Of a DNA stretch of 64,000 nt, positions 33,021-44,314 are shown in pieces; position 1 is the stretch's first letter, and the number at the start of each line of letters is the position of its first letter. Location of the stretch: the NCBI GenBank assembly GCA_036924085.1, contig JAVGWX010000019.1, positions 11,828,196 through 11,892,195 on the forward strand. Reading direction: 5' to 3'. A model generated the notes under the pieces. The model searched no databases and was not told the origin of the DNA. It was given only the letters and a program-made list of their open reading frames with translations. The DNA is from Ariolimax columbianus (taxonomy: Eukaryota > Mollusca > Gastropoda > Stylommatophora > Arionidae). A program made the translations under genes and the position numbers.

Positions 33021-34074
33021 TTGCATATATTCCAGTCATATTCCATTGTAATGGTGTGTGTGTGTGTGTGTGGGGGGGGGGGGGAGAACAAACATCCATT
33101 CAAAGATATGAGCTTTTCCATGTTGTTTTTGTAAATATGTTATTGGGTCCGGTATATTTTAAAATAAAGTTTTATCCCATCGTTGTTTCACTATTCAAGG
33201 GCAATAAAGCTGTTAGAGACTTCAGTAAAGGTTTGTCGCATAGCAGTTACACTACTGGCATGGCATGAAGTTGTGATAATTCACAGCGTGTATAAGGTAG
33301 GGTGGCCAGTTCCTTTTACGTCCCTAGTCGTATGTCTTGTTGCAATTTAGTGCTGAGTCGACTGGAACGTACTGATAGCAGTTTTAGGCAGAAATAGTAA
33401 AGTATTAGATTTATCTAGCTAGAATTGTTATAAATTAAGAAACCACATAAGGGCAGCCCACATTACCACACCCCCACCCCACACCCCCACCTCCTGCAGT
33501 ATCATGTATAGAAAAGCACATTTAGTCTGACGTGTAACATGGATTTTCGTATTAAACCGATTTTTGTTCTGGTTGGGGTGTATTAGTGAGCTCGAGTAAT
33601 AGTTGATTGGTTGGTTAGGAGAGTTAGAGGGGGCTGTGTGCAGGGCGTTGTGATTCCTTTGAGAGAACACATAACTCAAGCATAGTAATTCAGCTCTGCT
33701 CATTTGGAGAGCCCATGGGAGAGCGGGATTTGCATTTTATTATTTCCTATTCCTGTTCTCGTAATCCTAAAAGTAGACCGAATCTTCCAATGACATACTG
33801 AGATCGGATGGAGTATTTGACATGTGGGATAGGACGCATGACCTGACATGTTGAGGAATGGCAAACAAAATCACAAGAAAACAATAGATATATGATGCTA
33901 ATAAAAATTGACATTTTCCAAATTATCTAACAATTTAGCAGGTCAACTAAAACACACAAACGAAACAAACAGTTATTCGAGAGCCTGCAAAAAAATGAAA
34001 AGCAATAATATTGGCCGAAAATCTAAAAACAATCCAGGTAAACAAATTCAGTATTACATTAGAACATAACAGAC
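33021..34074. other. Unassigned, with GT tract and 13-base G run
   Basis: A (GT)n run passes into 13 consecutive G at 33072-33084. A C-rich CCACACCCCCACCCCACACC stretch lies at about 33468. No gene is recognised. Confidence 0.5.
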
Positions 34075-36390
34075 GTTAATTTGTGAACAAAGGCACTGCT
34101 TTGTTCACAAATTACCTGCATCATATAGTTGAGAGGGACTCGGCAGGAGATAGTACTGCTAAAAAGACAGTGTCGGGTTTGTGCAAGACCCTGGAATGTT
34201 CTGACACGTTATATGTGGCCGTTGGTGAAATTAGGGCGGCACTTGACCTGTGTAAAATAACTGCACCAGAGCCCAATGGTATTTGGGTCTGAAGACATAC
34301 GTAGGCTGACAAACAAGGACTTGACTAGTCTGGCCGGTGCGTTTAATAGTGTTAAATACCACTCCCTAATTCCGGCACAAACCAGACTAAGGTCAAAGTT
34401 TTCGTAGAATCACCATGCAGAGCGCGGTGGGGAAGCTACTCGAAAGGATAATAGCGATGAAGGTAATGAATCACATCGAAAAGTTTCAGCTATTTCCGTC
34501 ATGCCCAGAAGGGTACCGTCCACACAGAAAGACCTGGGGTAATGCATGTGGCTTCGCTCATACAATTTTTTGAAGGTTTCCAATCACGTAAAGAAACATG
34601 TGCTGTGGCCATCGATTTTGAGATTGCATACAACATAGTTGGGGTTAACTTCTTGACGGCTCGGCTTGTAGAACCCCGGCTGCGTTCCTTCTTGATTAAC
34701 TGGACTTATTGCGCTCTTACTCAAAAGAAAGTCGTTCTTAGGTGTGGTCGCTGGTTGTCCCGCAGGGATCACCTTTGTTTCCATGGCTGTTGAATGTGTA
34801 CTCGATTGAGATTTCCGGTGAGCAGATAATTACGGACAATGGTAGGACTTTATCTTACGCGGACGATGTCCTGGTGTTCCGTCAAGGGAGTCGGTGGAGG
34901 CAGATCGCAGAGGAGCTACAAGCAGAGCTATTCCTCATTGGCGAATGGTGTAGAGAATTTGGGGCATTGATTAATCCGACAAAGTCTGTGGTGACATAGT
35001 TCTCTCTGAACAATAATATCGTCCACACGTCGTTTCGAACGTTATGCTCCACGGATCACAAGTATGAAGATCCCACACATCGAAATATTTGAGAGTCCGC
35101 TTCAACAGAAGTCTACGGTTCAAGGAACATGTTGATCACATCATTCTCCGAGTCCGTAAAGGTCTGGCGGCGATGATGATGATGGCTGCAGTTCACTGCA
35201 AGCAGAGACTCTTTTTGATGTTACTTCGGGGTTAGTACTTTCCGTAATACAATATGCCTTGCTAATTATCCCGCTAAGTAAGACGCAGCTGGAAAGACTG
35301 GAACAGATTCAGAATGAGGCAATGAGAACCATTCTCGGTTGTACAAGAGACACGGCCATATCTGCCATAAGGTTTCTGTTTGATCTGCCAATTGTGTGGT
35401 TTAGGCGACAGATGTGTCAAGCTCGATCTTAGCTCCACATCTTCGCAAACTAAGATCATCCGTTACTTAAGGGGTTAGGAAAAACGAAAGGCACACGACG
35501 TATGGGGACAATCATGGATGGGTCAGGATGAGGCGGTTGTGCAAAGGGCGTGTGCGATTGGAGACATAACGCATAGCGAAGAATGGATAAAATTACTTGA
35601 GCATTTCCTGCAGACTTCCCCATGTGATTGTGCCACTTGACAGAGCGTGTGATAAATTAAAACCGATTGATGGGGTGTCGAAGATTAACGTTTTAATCAG
35701 CAAAAATTCCAGGGGTGATGATGTCATTTTCTACACATATTTGATCCGTCTTCTGTGGATTGATAAGCGTATGTGCATTCACGGCTCAGAGGGAAGGGAA
35801 AACGATCAAGGAGGAGTCTGGGGCTTTTGGGGTGACCACAATCAGCCTGAATATGAAGATTATGGCAGTTACGAAGGTGATGGTCTGGCTCGAAGTAATA
35901 AGTGGCACACATGTGAGCATCCTCGGTGATTGAATGACAATGCTCACGAAGGTGGAATCATGTTGCGTGCGGTGCCAGTAGTTCGAGTTGGTAGGGCGGT
36001 CAAGGTTGCAGAAAGTCACCTCCTAATCGTTCAGAGACATGCAAGTGTCGAAGGGAACGATAGAGTTGATAGGTTGGCGAATAAATCTGTAGTGGAGGGA
36101 GGGAGATCAATGGATCGAGCCGATATTATAAACGCCGTTAGAAAAATTGGCTGGAAGGAAGATTCGGAAGTTAATTGAGAATCTACGTCCCTGGCGCGAC
36201 TGGTAGAATTGAGTGTGAAACGAACGCCGGCAAGGAAGGAACACCACACGGGGATCCATAGACGTCTGGTTCACCAGCACAAGACCGGAACGGTCAGTCA
36301 TCACATGCTGGCAGGCATAATGAGGTGAGATCTGAGCGCGCATGGACTTGTCGATGAAGTTCGATGAAGATGATCCGACGACTAACCTCT
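34075..36390 (+). pseudogene. Decayed LINE family F with reverse transcriptase and RNase H
   Basis: Conserved pieces appear in the expected order but in different frames. They are EIRAALDLCKITAPEPNGI (~34225), AVGKLLERIIAMKVMNHIEK (~34418), VAIDFEIAYNIV with the motif A Asp (~34600), VPQGSPLFPWLLNVY (~34755) and LSYADDVLVFRQG with an intact YADD (~34855). Then come GEWCREFGALINPTKS (~34940), QYALLIIPLSKTQLERLEQI (~35250) and an RNase H end HASVEGNDRVDRLANKS (~36040). The layout fits RNase H-bearing LINEs of the R1/LOA/I type. I cannot choose among them. At least six frame changes or stops are present, so it is an old copy. An (AACT)n stretch at 36426-36474 may be its tail. Confidence 0.88.
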
Positions 36391-36425
36391 TCTTCTTCTT
36401 CTTCGTACGCTGTCAGACGTCACGA
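36391..36425 (-). mobile_element. Extremely truncated 3' end of LINE family A (copy A3)
   Basis: The sequence CTTCTTCTTCTTCTTCGTAC then GCTGTCAGACGT is the reverse complement of the end of A1 at about 13107-13143 (ACGTCTGACAGCGTACGAAG). It sits inside the tail of LINE F. CGACGACT occurs just left and just right and may be the remains of a target duplication. Confidence 0.7.
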
Positions 36426-36474
36426 CGACTGACTAACTAACTAACTAACCAACTAACTAACTAACTAACATACG
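36426..36474. repeat. (AACT)n microsatellite
   Basis: About ten ACTA/AACT tetranucleotides with one CC interruption. Confidence 0.9.
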
Positions 36475-36785
36475 TTAATGCTTTGTTCCATTATATAAGA
36501 CCAGACCAGGGCTAGGACAATAAAATATATGAAATAGAAAACAAAAAGTAAAATAATAAAATACCAGGACATTGCGGTGAAGATCCCCGTAAAATTTAAA
36601 AAACCCGTAATAAAGAACACAAAAAGATGATTAATCAATGAACCATGGTTGCGCAATGTTGAAGTCAAATACAGGAAGTAGGGGTCATTTCCGTATCCTT
36701 GTAGTATTATCGGTCAACTCGGCTTTACTGATATCGGCATCAGAACACACAACGCGAGTTAAGTTTCGTTGTACTGGTGAAATGA
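36475..36785. other. Unassigned intergenic DNA
   Basis: A-rich, no gene recognised. Confidence 0.5.
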
Positions 36786-37172
36786 ACAATGATCCACAGA
36801 ACCAATTTCTTGGCACATGAGCACACCCATTTGTGCTCAGTATCTTTCATTGCTGAAAGTCTCAAACAATTGGCACATGGTTACACCCATTTTTGTTCAG
36901 TACCTTTCATTGCAAAACAGTCTCAAACACTTGGCACACGGGCACACCCATTCGTGTTCAGTACCTATCATTGGTGGAAGTCTCAAACAATTGGCACATG
37001 GGTACACCCATTTGTGTTCAGTACCTTTCATTGCAGAAAGTCTCAAACACTTGGCATATGGGCACACCCATTTGTGTTCAGTACCTTTCATTGCTGAAAG
37101 CCTCAAACACTTGGCATATGGGCACACCAATTTGTGTTCAGTACCTTTCATTGCTGACAGTCTAAAAGACAG
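36786..37172. repeat. Minisatellite, 60-bp unit, about 6.5 copies
   Basis: Units carry CACACCCATTTGTGTTCAGT, ACCTTTCATTGCTGAAAGTC and TCAAACACTTGGCACATGGG at exact 60-bp spacing (for example at 36848, 36908, 36968, 37028, 37088 and 37148). The period is a multiple of three, so several frames on both strands are open for 90-125 codons without a protein being implied. Confidence 0.96.
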
Positions 37173-37780
37173 ATGAGGGAATCCGTAGCAGTGCCGAACT
37201 TGTTTCTCCATTTTCAGCAAGGTAAAAGAAACGGTGAGGCCATGAAAATACCCACACCATACATGATGTGCCAATATAAGGGCGGAGCGTTTCGAACATG
37301 GTACATAAGTGTCTGCTGTACTCGACAGGTATGACCCTCGCCTCTCAACGTCTCAAAGAGATGACCGGAAACGGTGGGCAATTGAATCCCATGGTCTCAA
37401 GGGAGAGAAGACCAGGGTAGATGTATCCTGAATTACCTCTAGTAGTCTCTACTTACCTTCTTGTCACATTTCTAAGGTAGCTAGGGACCAGAGAATGAGG
37501 TTGATGACTAGCGAAGTTTCTACTTCACTACAATGCACATTAGAACACTTACACTGAGCAAGAACAGCGGCACAGCAACTTTACCATGAGTTTCCTATGG
37601 CGTATATAGAGGATTGGCTGGCAAGATAGAGTGCCACAAAGTACTGTGACTTTACAACGAGCAAACACTTACAGCATATTCTCGCTGGTGAGTCAACAAC
37701 GTCTTTGATAGTTGGAGCGAGATTACCGAATGAACAACCAGAGTTTGCTTAATATCATCCTCTATGAGCATCTCATCATT
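37173..37780. other. Unassigned, with a possible SINE remnant
   Basis: At about 37320-37440 a CAGGTATGACCCTCGCCTC then GGGCAATTGAATCCC arrangement looks like weak A and B boxes. No other copy is seen in the window, so the call is tentative. Confidence 0.35.
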
Positions 37781-37784
37781 GGAG

Positions 37785-38167
37785 CTAGAGGAATCCACCG
37801 TCTCACTCTGCGATTCAAAGACGTTTGGAAGAGGGATGTGAAGTCATGCTACATCGCACCCGACGGCTGTAAAACAATTACACAGGATTGAGCTGTTCGA
37901 AGACAGTATGTTGGAGGGGGCAAAGCTGCTGACGCTAGTATATGCCGTTTGGCTGCAGAGAAAAGAGAAACATTGATGTGCTTTGGGGACACTCTGACAA
38001 GTCACCCTCATCAGAATGTTTGTACGATCTGTGGGAGGGACTGTCACGTCACTCGCAGATCGGCCTTTACAGTCATAGCAGACAGTGTCGAAATACAGAA
38101 GTCAGAGCTCGGCAAACTCACAGGCGTCACGCGCATGGACTACATAAACTGGGACGCCATTGAATGA
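37785..38167 (+). pseudogene. RTE-like LINE family C, C-terminal end with frameshifted zinc finger (copy C1)
   Basis: Encodes RFKDVWKRDVKSCYIAPDG, then a TGA, AVRRQYVGGGKAAD, LAAEKRE and NVCTICGRDCHVT. The finger continues one frame away as SQIGLYSHSRQC. The two halves together match the C2H2-type ending of RTE-like LINE proteins (C..CGRDC....IGL.SH...C), so a one-base change near 38047 broke the finger. Copy C2 (44315-44600, minus) shares DVCKRNTKSCDISCENWKTI and AQDRAVWRQSVVGG, which ties the finger to this family. A TGA at about 37889 also interrupts the frame. Confidence 0.88.
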
Positions 38168-38379
38168 ATCAATAATCCAAATACAGCTCAAGTTACAACA
38201 TTAAGGCACAACAACAACAACCCGTCTGATGATGGCATCATCTCTTGCGATAAGCACCTATAACTTTACATTGGAATTGTAAACCAAATTCACAACTTGT
38301 AGTCCCTGAATCGCATGTATTGGGGAACTATTTGAAGTCCCGGGAGATTATATGATATCCAAAAATGAAAACTATTCAA

Positions 38380-38790
38380 AGCAAATGTCAAGTCCTTTCT
38401 CTTGTATGACTCTGAAACATGACGATTGAAAAAATATTAACATCGGGGGCAGGTCCAGACTATCATAAATATAAACCCGCGCAGATTTGCAAGATTGCTA
38501 TGGAGCAATACAATGGATAATGGGGACCTATGGAGTACATCAGAAGGTATTTCGGTGGACCAGGATGTATTTTCGAGACGATAGTTTTGGATTGGTTAAA
38601 CTTTTGGGAAACCAACTGAGAGAATTATATTAAAAGGCTCTGTTCAAAAATCATGTTGCAAGAAGAGGTGCAGAAGAAGACCAAAAAGCTGGGAGAAAAG
38701 GGAATTAATAAAAAATGTAAGAAGATTAGAGAAGTCATGGGATACATTTGACCTAACGACCATGAAGGTGAACACTTAGCGTGCAAATAA
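38380..38790 (+). pseudogene. Decayed LINE C-terminal region (family G)
   Basis: Across several frames one reads RRRPKSWEKRELIKNVRRLE then KSWDTFDLTTMKV at about 38660-38775. This resembles the RGRPK.SWRREL...RLGKSWD segment that ends many RTE- and L1-like ORF2 proteins. Upstream, KALFKNHVARRG and ALKW-like pieces are barely recognisable. It is older than the other LINE pieces and has no open frame longer than about 30 codons. Confidence 0.6.
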
Positions 38791-38929
38791 TAAATCCGTA
38801 TGCTCCACGTGGAACATGCAATGTTGTGATTCATTGAGTGAAGTGAAACAGACATAAACCAAATGTTACTGACTGTATTATAACGGAATAATATTACTAT
38901 GAAATGAATTAGTGTATACCTAAAAAAAT

Positions 38930-39012
38930 ACGCACATACATGTTCATACGCACACACACGCGCACACACACGCGCACACACACACACACATATACATATA
39001 TATATATATATA
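38930..39012. repeat. (CA)n and (TA)n microsatellite
   Basis: CACACGCG/CACA repeats pass into (TA)n. The foldback mariner element begins directly in the TA tract, which matches the TA target preference of mariners. Confidence 0.92.
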
Positions 39013-39750
39013 CACGAAGCGTGTTCAAATGAAACCGGGCCAAAGTACAACAAGTAAACACACGTGCAAGCGTATTATGACGTCACTTCTGGTGTAAACA
39101 GCACATATCAACCGTCAAGTTTGCAAATTATCATTATCTTCCAACTCATAGTTTCCTCAACAGAACGTTGAAAACGTGTCGGGTGTGATACAGAATCCGA
39201 CCAGAGTTGATCAGCGAGAGGTGATTTGGTTTCTAACAGCTAAAGGATGTCGACTAGTTAACATTCACCGCAGAATGCAGGCGGTGTATGGTGACACATG
39301 TATATTGAAGACAACAGTGAAGAACTGGAAAACGATGTTCAAAGAAGAACTTGAGTTAACGCAAGAATATGCACCTGACCTGGTCTCGGAAGATCTTTCG
39401 ATAACTTGCGTGCTTCTTTAAAAATCGTTGTCCAGGTCTTCACTGTTGTCTTCAACACACGTTTGTCGCCGTACACTGCCTGAATTATGCGATAAATATC
39501 AACTGGTTGACATCCGTCAGCTGTTACAAACCGAATCACCGCTCGATGATCATCTCTAGACGAATTCCGTGTCACACCCGCCATGTTTTCAACGGTGTGC
39601 TGAGAAAACTATTAACCGTAGGATAGTTAAAAGTGTGCGAACTTGACAGTTGTTATGTGCAGTTGACAACAGAAATAACATCATTCACTTCGTGCATATG
39701 TTCACTTGTTGCAGTTTGATCCGGTTTTAATTGAACACGCCTCCTATATA
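39013..39750. mobile_element. Foldback mariner element: two transposase 5' ends head to head
   Basis: The left arm (~39015-39350) reads ACGAAGCGTGTTCAAATGAA as its terminal repeat and then encodes VDQREVIWFLTAKGCRLVNI and AVYGDTCILKTTVKNWKTMF, the helix-turn-helix start of a mariner-type transposase. The right arm (~39410-39745), on the minus strand, begins GGAGGCGTGTTCAATTAAAA and encodes DDHRAVIRFVTADGCQPVDI and AVYGDKRVLKTTVKTWTTIF, preceded by MAGVTRNSSR. The arms are imperfect inverted copies of each other around a short loop near 39350-39410. No DDD catalytic domain is present, so the element can only be moved in trans. Confidence 0.88.
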
Positions 39751-39783
39751 TGTATATATACATTAAATATGTATGCATTTACA

Positions 39784-39784
<1 letters not shown>

Positions 39785-39839
<55 letters not shown>

Positions 39840-39860
39840 CATATATACATATATACACAC
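39785..39860. repeat. (TA)n microsatellite
   Basis: About 25 TA dinucleotides followed by ATACATATATACATA. It separates the foldback element from the transposase pseudogene. Confidence 0.95.
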
Positions 39861-39989
39861 ACATACGAAGGCCATTTGTAAAGTGCCATAACTATGACAA
39901 CAATGTTCAGAGTCATGCGGCATCAATGTAAAAATTATCTGTAATGAAGTGACTATACGGGTATGTAGTGAAATGCGCCTGAAACGTGA

Positions 39990-41085
39990 CGAATGCGTAC
40001 ATCAGGCAGTAAAATGGCGACTTACACGGAAAAACGGTTGAAGCAAGAAATGTGATGTAATTGCATTGCTGACGGCGAAAATTGTATTCCCATCGACATC
40101 CATCGAAAAATGACTGCGGTATCGGGCGGCGCCTGTGTTGATTTCACTTATGTCAGCAGGTTGGCACGGACTATATTAGGCGACATTCTATCATCGACGA
40201 ACCTGCATGATAACGCTCCAAAGGAGCGACCAATCCCAGCTGTGTATGCGCAGTACTATGCTCGTTTGAACAAATTATTTCTTGCCAATTGCCGTATCAA
40301 GCAGAAATATATCGCCACAATGCTGATTTTTTCGATTGAGCGAGTTCACCACACGTTATGCTTGCTCTGGGTTGCGTATAGGAAAGTGTTTCCGAGATGG
40401 GTCCCTCGAATGCTGACACCGGATATGAAATATCGCCGACAGCAGCTGTGAAAGAGACTTCTGACGCGATATGAGCAGGAAGGCGATGGCTTTATCTCGC
40501 TGAATTGTCATTGGCGACGAGTAATAATCACATCGTTATGGCCCAGAAAACAAGCACCAGACTATGGAGCACAGGTATAGGATCTCGCCTCCCTTGAAAA
40601 AAAATCAAAGTTGTCGCCCCGACAACAAATGTGATGATGACCATCTTTTGGAACTGCAAGGGCGTGGTCGGCACTGAATTTTTTTAACTTTGCAATAATG
40701 TTAACTTCGATCGATATGTGAAAACTTTGCAGAAACTTCGAGCACGACTCATGAGTGTTCGTGTGGGCAAGCACGCAATGCTTCATCACACGTCGACAAC
40801 AAGTGACTGCATAGGAACATCTCAAGTTTGACATATTTACACGTCCAATGTACAGCCCCAATAACAAACCTTTTGGCTTCTTTCTTCTTTCCGAAGTTGA
40901 AGGAACACCTCAAGAGACACCATTCTGCTATTGACGAGGACGTGGAAGCAGATGTTAGTGCCTGGTTTGGGAGAAGATGTCGTAATTTTTCTCTACAGAT
41001 ACAACAACGTGTCTGTTGTTGGTGTTTGTGTGTGGACAGGGACGGTGACTTTGTAGAAAAATATTGGGCAAGCACCTAAACGACA
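39990..41085 (+). pseudogene. Mariner-family transposase pseudogene
   Basis: In changing frames one can read GEN.IPIDIHRKMTAVSGGAC (DNA-binding start, ~40070), KVFPRWVPRMLTPDMKYRR (~40385, the conserved WVPR.LT block), RYEQEGDGFISL (~40460) and GDE (~40512, first catalytic Asp block). Further on are ISPPLKK (~40585), VMMTIFWNCKGVVG (~40630), a damaged YSPN block (~40850) and FFPKLKEHLKRHHSAIDEDV (~40885), ending VEKYW near 41065. Length and block order fit a ~345-residue mariner transposase, but many stops and frameshifts are present. I could not find a matched pair of terminal repeats. A hairpin follows at 41185. Confidence 0.87.
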
Positions 41086-41184
41086 CTCCAAGCTTAAATG
41101 TAATGTATATCTCATTTTATAAATATTGCAAAATAAATAAGTATCTCTTCTATGGTAACAAAAAAATAAACACATTCTTTCTTT

Positions 41185-41234
41185 TCGATTGTTTTTATCT
41201 CAATATATATATATATGGAGATAAAACAATCAAT
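41185..41234. other. Inverted repeat around a TA loop
   Basis: GATTGTTTTTATCTC and GAGATAAAACAATC flank an AT-rich loop (AATATATATATATATG). The arms are ~14 bp with one bulge. It could be a cruciform or a transcript hairpin. It has no evident relation to a gene. Confidence 0.8.
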
Positions 41235-41855
41235 AAGAAATAATGTGCCATTTTACATTTATAACTTTCTCTTGGTACATGTTTCATGCCTACGAACGCT
41301 ACTATATTGCACTCTCCTTCCCATAAATCATTCAATCAGATGACACATAACTTTCAGTATTTGCTTTTTGAAAAGTTCAGTGACCGCAGGAGCGTTAATT
41401 TTTCATTCACTTTAGAAATTAATTTGAAATCTGTGACAATAGTAATCTAGGCCAGCAAGTTCATGTATATACACTCTAGAGCAGCTGTTACTTTCAGACC
41501 ACACGGTCCAAGTGCAAATTGAAGTATTAACTGCAATATTTGCTCGATGGATTTCCGAGAGAGCAGTGATTGTTATAGGCAGTGTCGCATTTAGCCTCGG
41601 TATGGCCCCAAGCTAAATAAACTACGGGGGCTCTTGATGTGTTTTAACAAAGAATACGCAAAGTACGTACGTAATCTTTATTAACTATGGAGATCAGTGT
41701 CTTCCCTTCTTAAAGGGCTAGGTTTTCTAAGTTCAAAAACAAACCTAGGATTTCAAACAAAATGCTATTGAAGCCGTTACGCGAGGTCTACACAACACAC
41801 ACCCCGCTGTCTTGTTGGGTGTCTGTTAACGGGGAAGGATTCCGGATGAAACCCT
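41235..41855. other. Unassigned AT-rich DNA
   Basis: No gene or repeat family recognised. Confidence 0.5.
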
Positions 41856-41859
41856 TAAT

Positions 41860-42060
41860 TCAAATCTGCACCCTCTTCTATCTCCAGTCCTTTCTATGTC
41901 GTCTTGCCAAATCTCCAGCTTGCTCCAGAGTCATGCAGATGTATTCTTTGGCATCTTGATGCCTGCCATCGCCTTCTTGGTCTGCTCCTGGTATCTGCCC
42001 TGGCATTATACCTGTCGTTACCATTCTCTCAAGCCCGTTTTGTTTTTAACTTTTTGTTGA
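41860..42060 (-). mobile_element. LINE family D (RTE-like), C-terminal fragment D4
   Basis: On the minus strand the residues NGLERMVT.GIMPGQ, then MPKNTSA.L.QAGDLARR, can be read across two frames. They match HNGLEGTVMEGIGPGKRGRG and the QE.....VAEAGLLARE end of copy D2. It is strongly diverged, with no clear tail. Confidence 0.65.
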
Positions 42061-42845
42061 TGATGGAATGTGTGTACACGTAGGGCATTCTAAAAATAAC
42101 GCTCCTAATTGTTTTTACAACTAATAATACAATAGAAGCATGGCAATGTGTACACCTCAAAAATGGCATGTGTCGATTGTATGTACCAAATTGCACGGCA
42201 ATTGGCCAAATAATTCAACTGCACTAATTAGTTGTCAACTTGCGTTATAAGCAGCAAATTGGGATACAATTTATTGTTGCAGATAATTCAGTTTAGGTTA
42301 CCGCTTCTCACTGACATTTCTGTTCGGACTGAAGCCGACTTCATCCTGCCCGCCCATCCATCCACCGGATGTTACACGATACCTTTCCCAACCTCGTATT
42401 CTCAGCACAGCAAGGGTCACGCTAACGAACAGATGGACACAATCAGAAGCCTCGACAGTAGGGCACGTAAAACAGGGAGTTTGGCATAGCCAGACACGAA
42501 GGGCATGACACAAACATTGGTCTAACACACTCCTCTCGGCCCTTATCCCAAGGCAGCAGAGTACTTGGCTCGAGCTGGGGAGTCTGATTTTGGTCGATAC
42601 TCTACACATGAACACATCCTCAGCAGTTGGACATGGTAGTGGTCGATCGACGCAACGGTCATTTGATGCCTACGAGAACATTATTATTATTATCAGAGAA
42701 GGAAACCGTTGTGAACATTCAAAATCGTCTATGTGATATGTACGGAAGTTGTGTACTTGGCAGTAGTGCAATTAGTCACTGAATTTAGAGAATCAAAGAA
42801 TCAGGATTTGTGGATACGGAACTGCTTGTTCGGCGCGCAGTGGAC
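42061..42845. other. Unassigned intergenic DNA
   Basis: A short (ATT)n lies near 42682. No coding similarity is recognised. Confidence 0.5.
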
Positions 42846-42847
42846 GT

Positions 42848-42970
42848 CCTTAACTTTACTTAATTTAACTTATGTATACTGGTTTAGAAGACTCTACAGG
42901 GTTTGCATACAACCAGTTTATTCCCCTTTAAAAATGACTGTGATCATCCAATCATTTCTTTAATGCATTA
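42848..42970 (-). mobile_element. CR1-like LINE family B, 3' end (copy B3)
   Basis: The antisense match to B1 includes GGTTTAGAAGACTCTACAGG, GCATACAACCAGTTTA and TTAATGCATTAAAGATG. The 3' terminus is at about 42850 (TTAACTTTACTTAATTTAAC). Confidence 0.82.
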
Positions 42971-43084
42971 AAGATGTACACCTGCTTGTTGCACTAAAGA
43001 CCCACCTTAGCGGGAGATGTTGTTAGAATGACGATGAAGATGAACGTGAAGTGACAATGTGGCTGGAACAGCAGACTAAAGGCC
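42971..43084. other. Short unassigned spacer
   Basis: Nothing recognised. Confidence 0.4.
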
Positions 43085-43165
43085 TGTATGCTGCAGGTGT
43101 TGGTGTAGTGATAAATGAACGGGATTAAGTGCATTGCTGGTGGTAGAAATCATGTTGAGAAATGT
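43085..43165 (+). mobile_element. Possible SINE fragment (family S4), second copy
   Basis: GTATGCTGCAGGTGTTGGTG then TAGTGATAAATGAACGGGAT and TAAGTGCATTG parallels the sequence at 27848-27945. It lies in unique sequence. Confidence 0.4.
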
Positions 43166-44314
43166 ATTAATAGTTGCCCATAGAAAACTGAGATTGCGAC
43201 ATCACCAGACATATGAGCTGCGATATGTGATATCATATGACTGTAAAGTACAATCCCGGCACGGTATACTGTGCGACACTTTGGAAACGCATGGAAGAGT
43301 CGGCTGTTTGGTAGCCGTGTGTTCTATTATTTCAAACGGAACGCTTTTTCTGAGACTCGGCGATCAGAGCAGCGTGTGTGATACTAGCGCGCCTGGTGGA
43401 ATGGTTCTATGCAAGCATCTCCTAGGAGGTCACATCAATGTTGAAACATTTCTGAGCTCACCGACAGTGATGGAATGTCGAGGGGACGGTCAGGTTCACG
43501 GCTCTGGAAGTACTACAGCGCGTACACACACATACACACACACACACACACACACAACGTGAACATCCACTCAATGAGTGGGATGTCCCGATATAACCTA
43601 AAGGACTGTTTGAGATTAACAAAGACGTGCCTCGTCAATATGTACGGTAAATCTTGATCGAACAACACCATATAATTTTGAATGGCCACAACAGATTTGT
43701 ACAGTTGTTAGACCCGTGTGGATTGTCAAGCTGTAGGTTATAGCTTGCTTAGCTTATGCCCAAATCAGGCCCTGTGTAGCCAGCATAAAGGAGTATGTCG
43801 TCAGAGTCAACTAACAGCTTATGATGCCCTTTAGGGTGAGAGACTCCCCAAGCCATGGTTGCATATCCCAGGAGCATATAAGCTTCGACTAATAGTATCT
43901 GCTTGGCTGGGAGATCTGAAAACACTATTTAATATTAGACTGAAAGCACATATACATGTGACCTAGCCAGGACGACAAGAATAGGAAACTCGCGTTTCAT
44001 TAAAAAGGACTTCGTCAATGTTAAAAAAAGAAAAGAAAACTAACAAGTCATAAGAAACAGACAATAAATGATGTGTGACGACAGTACAATACATTGGGAT
44101 TTATTTAACATATATCGTCATAATACGCATCTCATTCTCTGTAAACCATGCGCATGTCGTCATGTGAGTTTTGTCCAGCTCTATCTCCCGTATTTTATAA
44201 CTGTCCGTCATGACTGTAAAGACCGATCGAGAGTGACAGTCCCTGCCACAGATCGTAAAACCATATTGAGAAGGCTGGCTTTGTGTTACCCGATCTCTTC
44301 AGTCTTTCCCTTCT
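43166..44314. other. Unassigned, with a (CA)n tract
   Basis: (CA)n lies at about 43527-43556. A 142-codon plus-strand frame (43134-43562, starting at TTG) runs through it with no domain. It is recorded as unproven. Confidence 0.45.

Noticed and set aside
36789..37274. Frames of 90-125 codons on both strands
   Set aside because: They come from an exact 60-bp tandem repeat.
43134..43562. 142-codon plus-strand frame ending in a CA microsatellite
   Set aside because: It starts at TTG, ends in (CA)n and has no recognisable domain or splice pattern.
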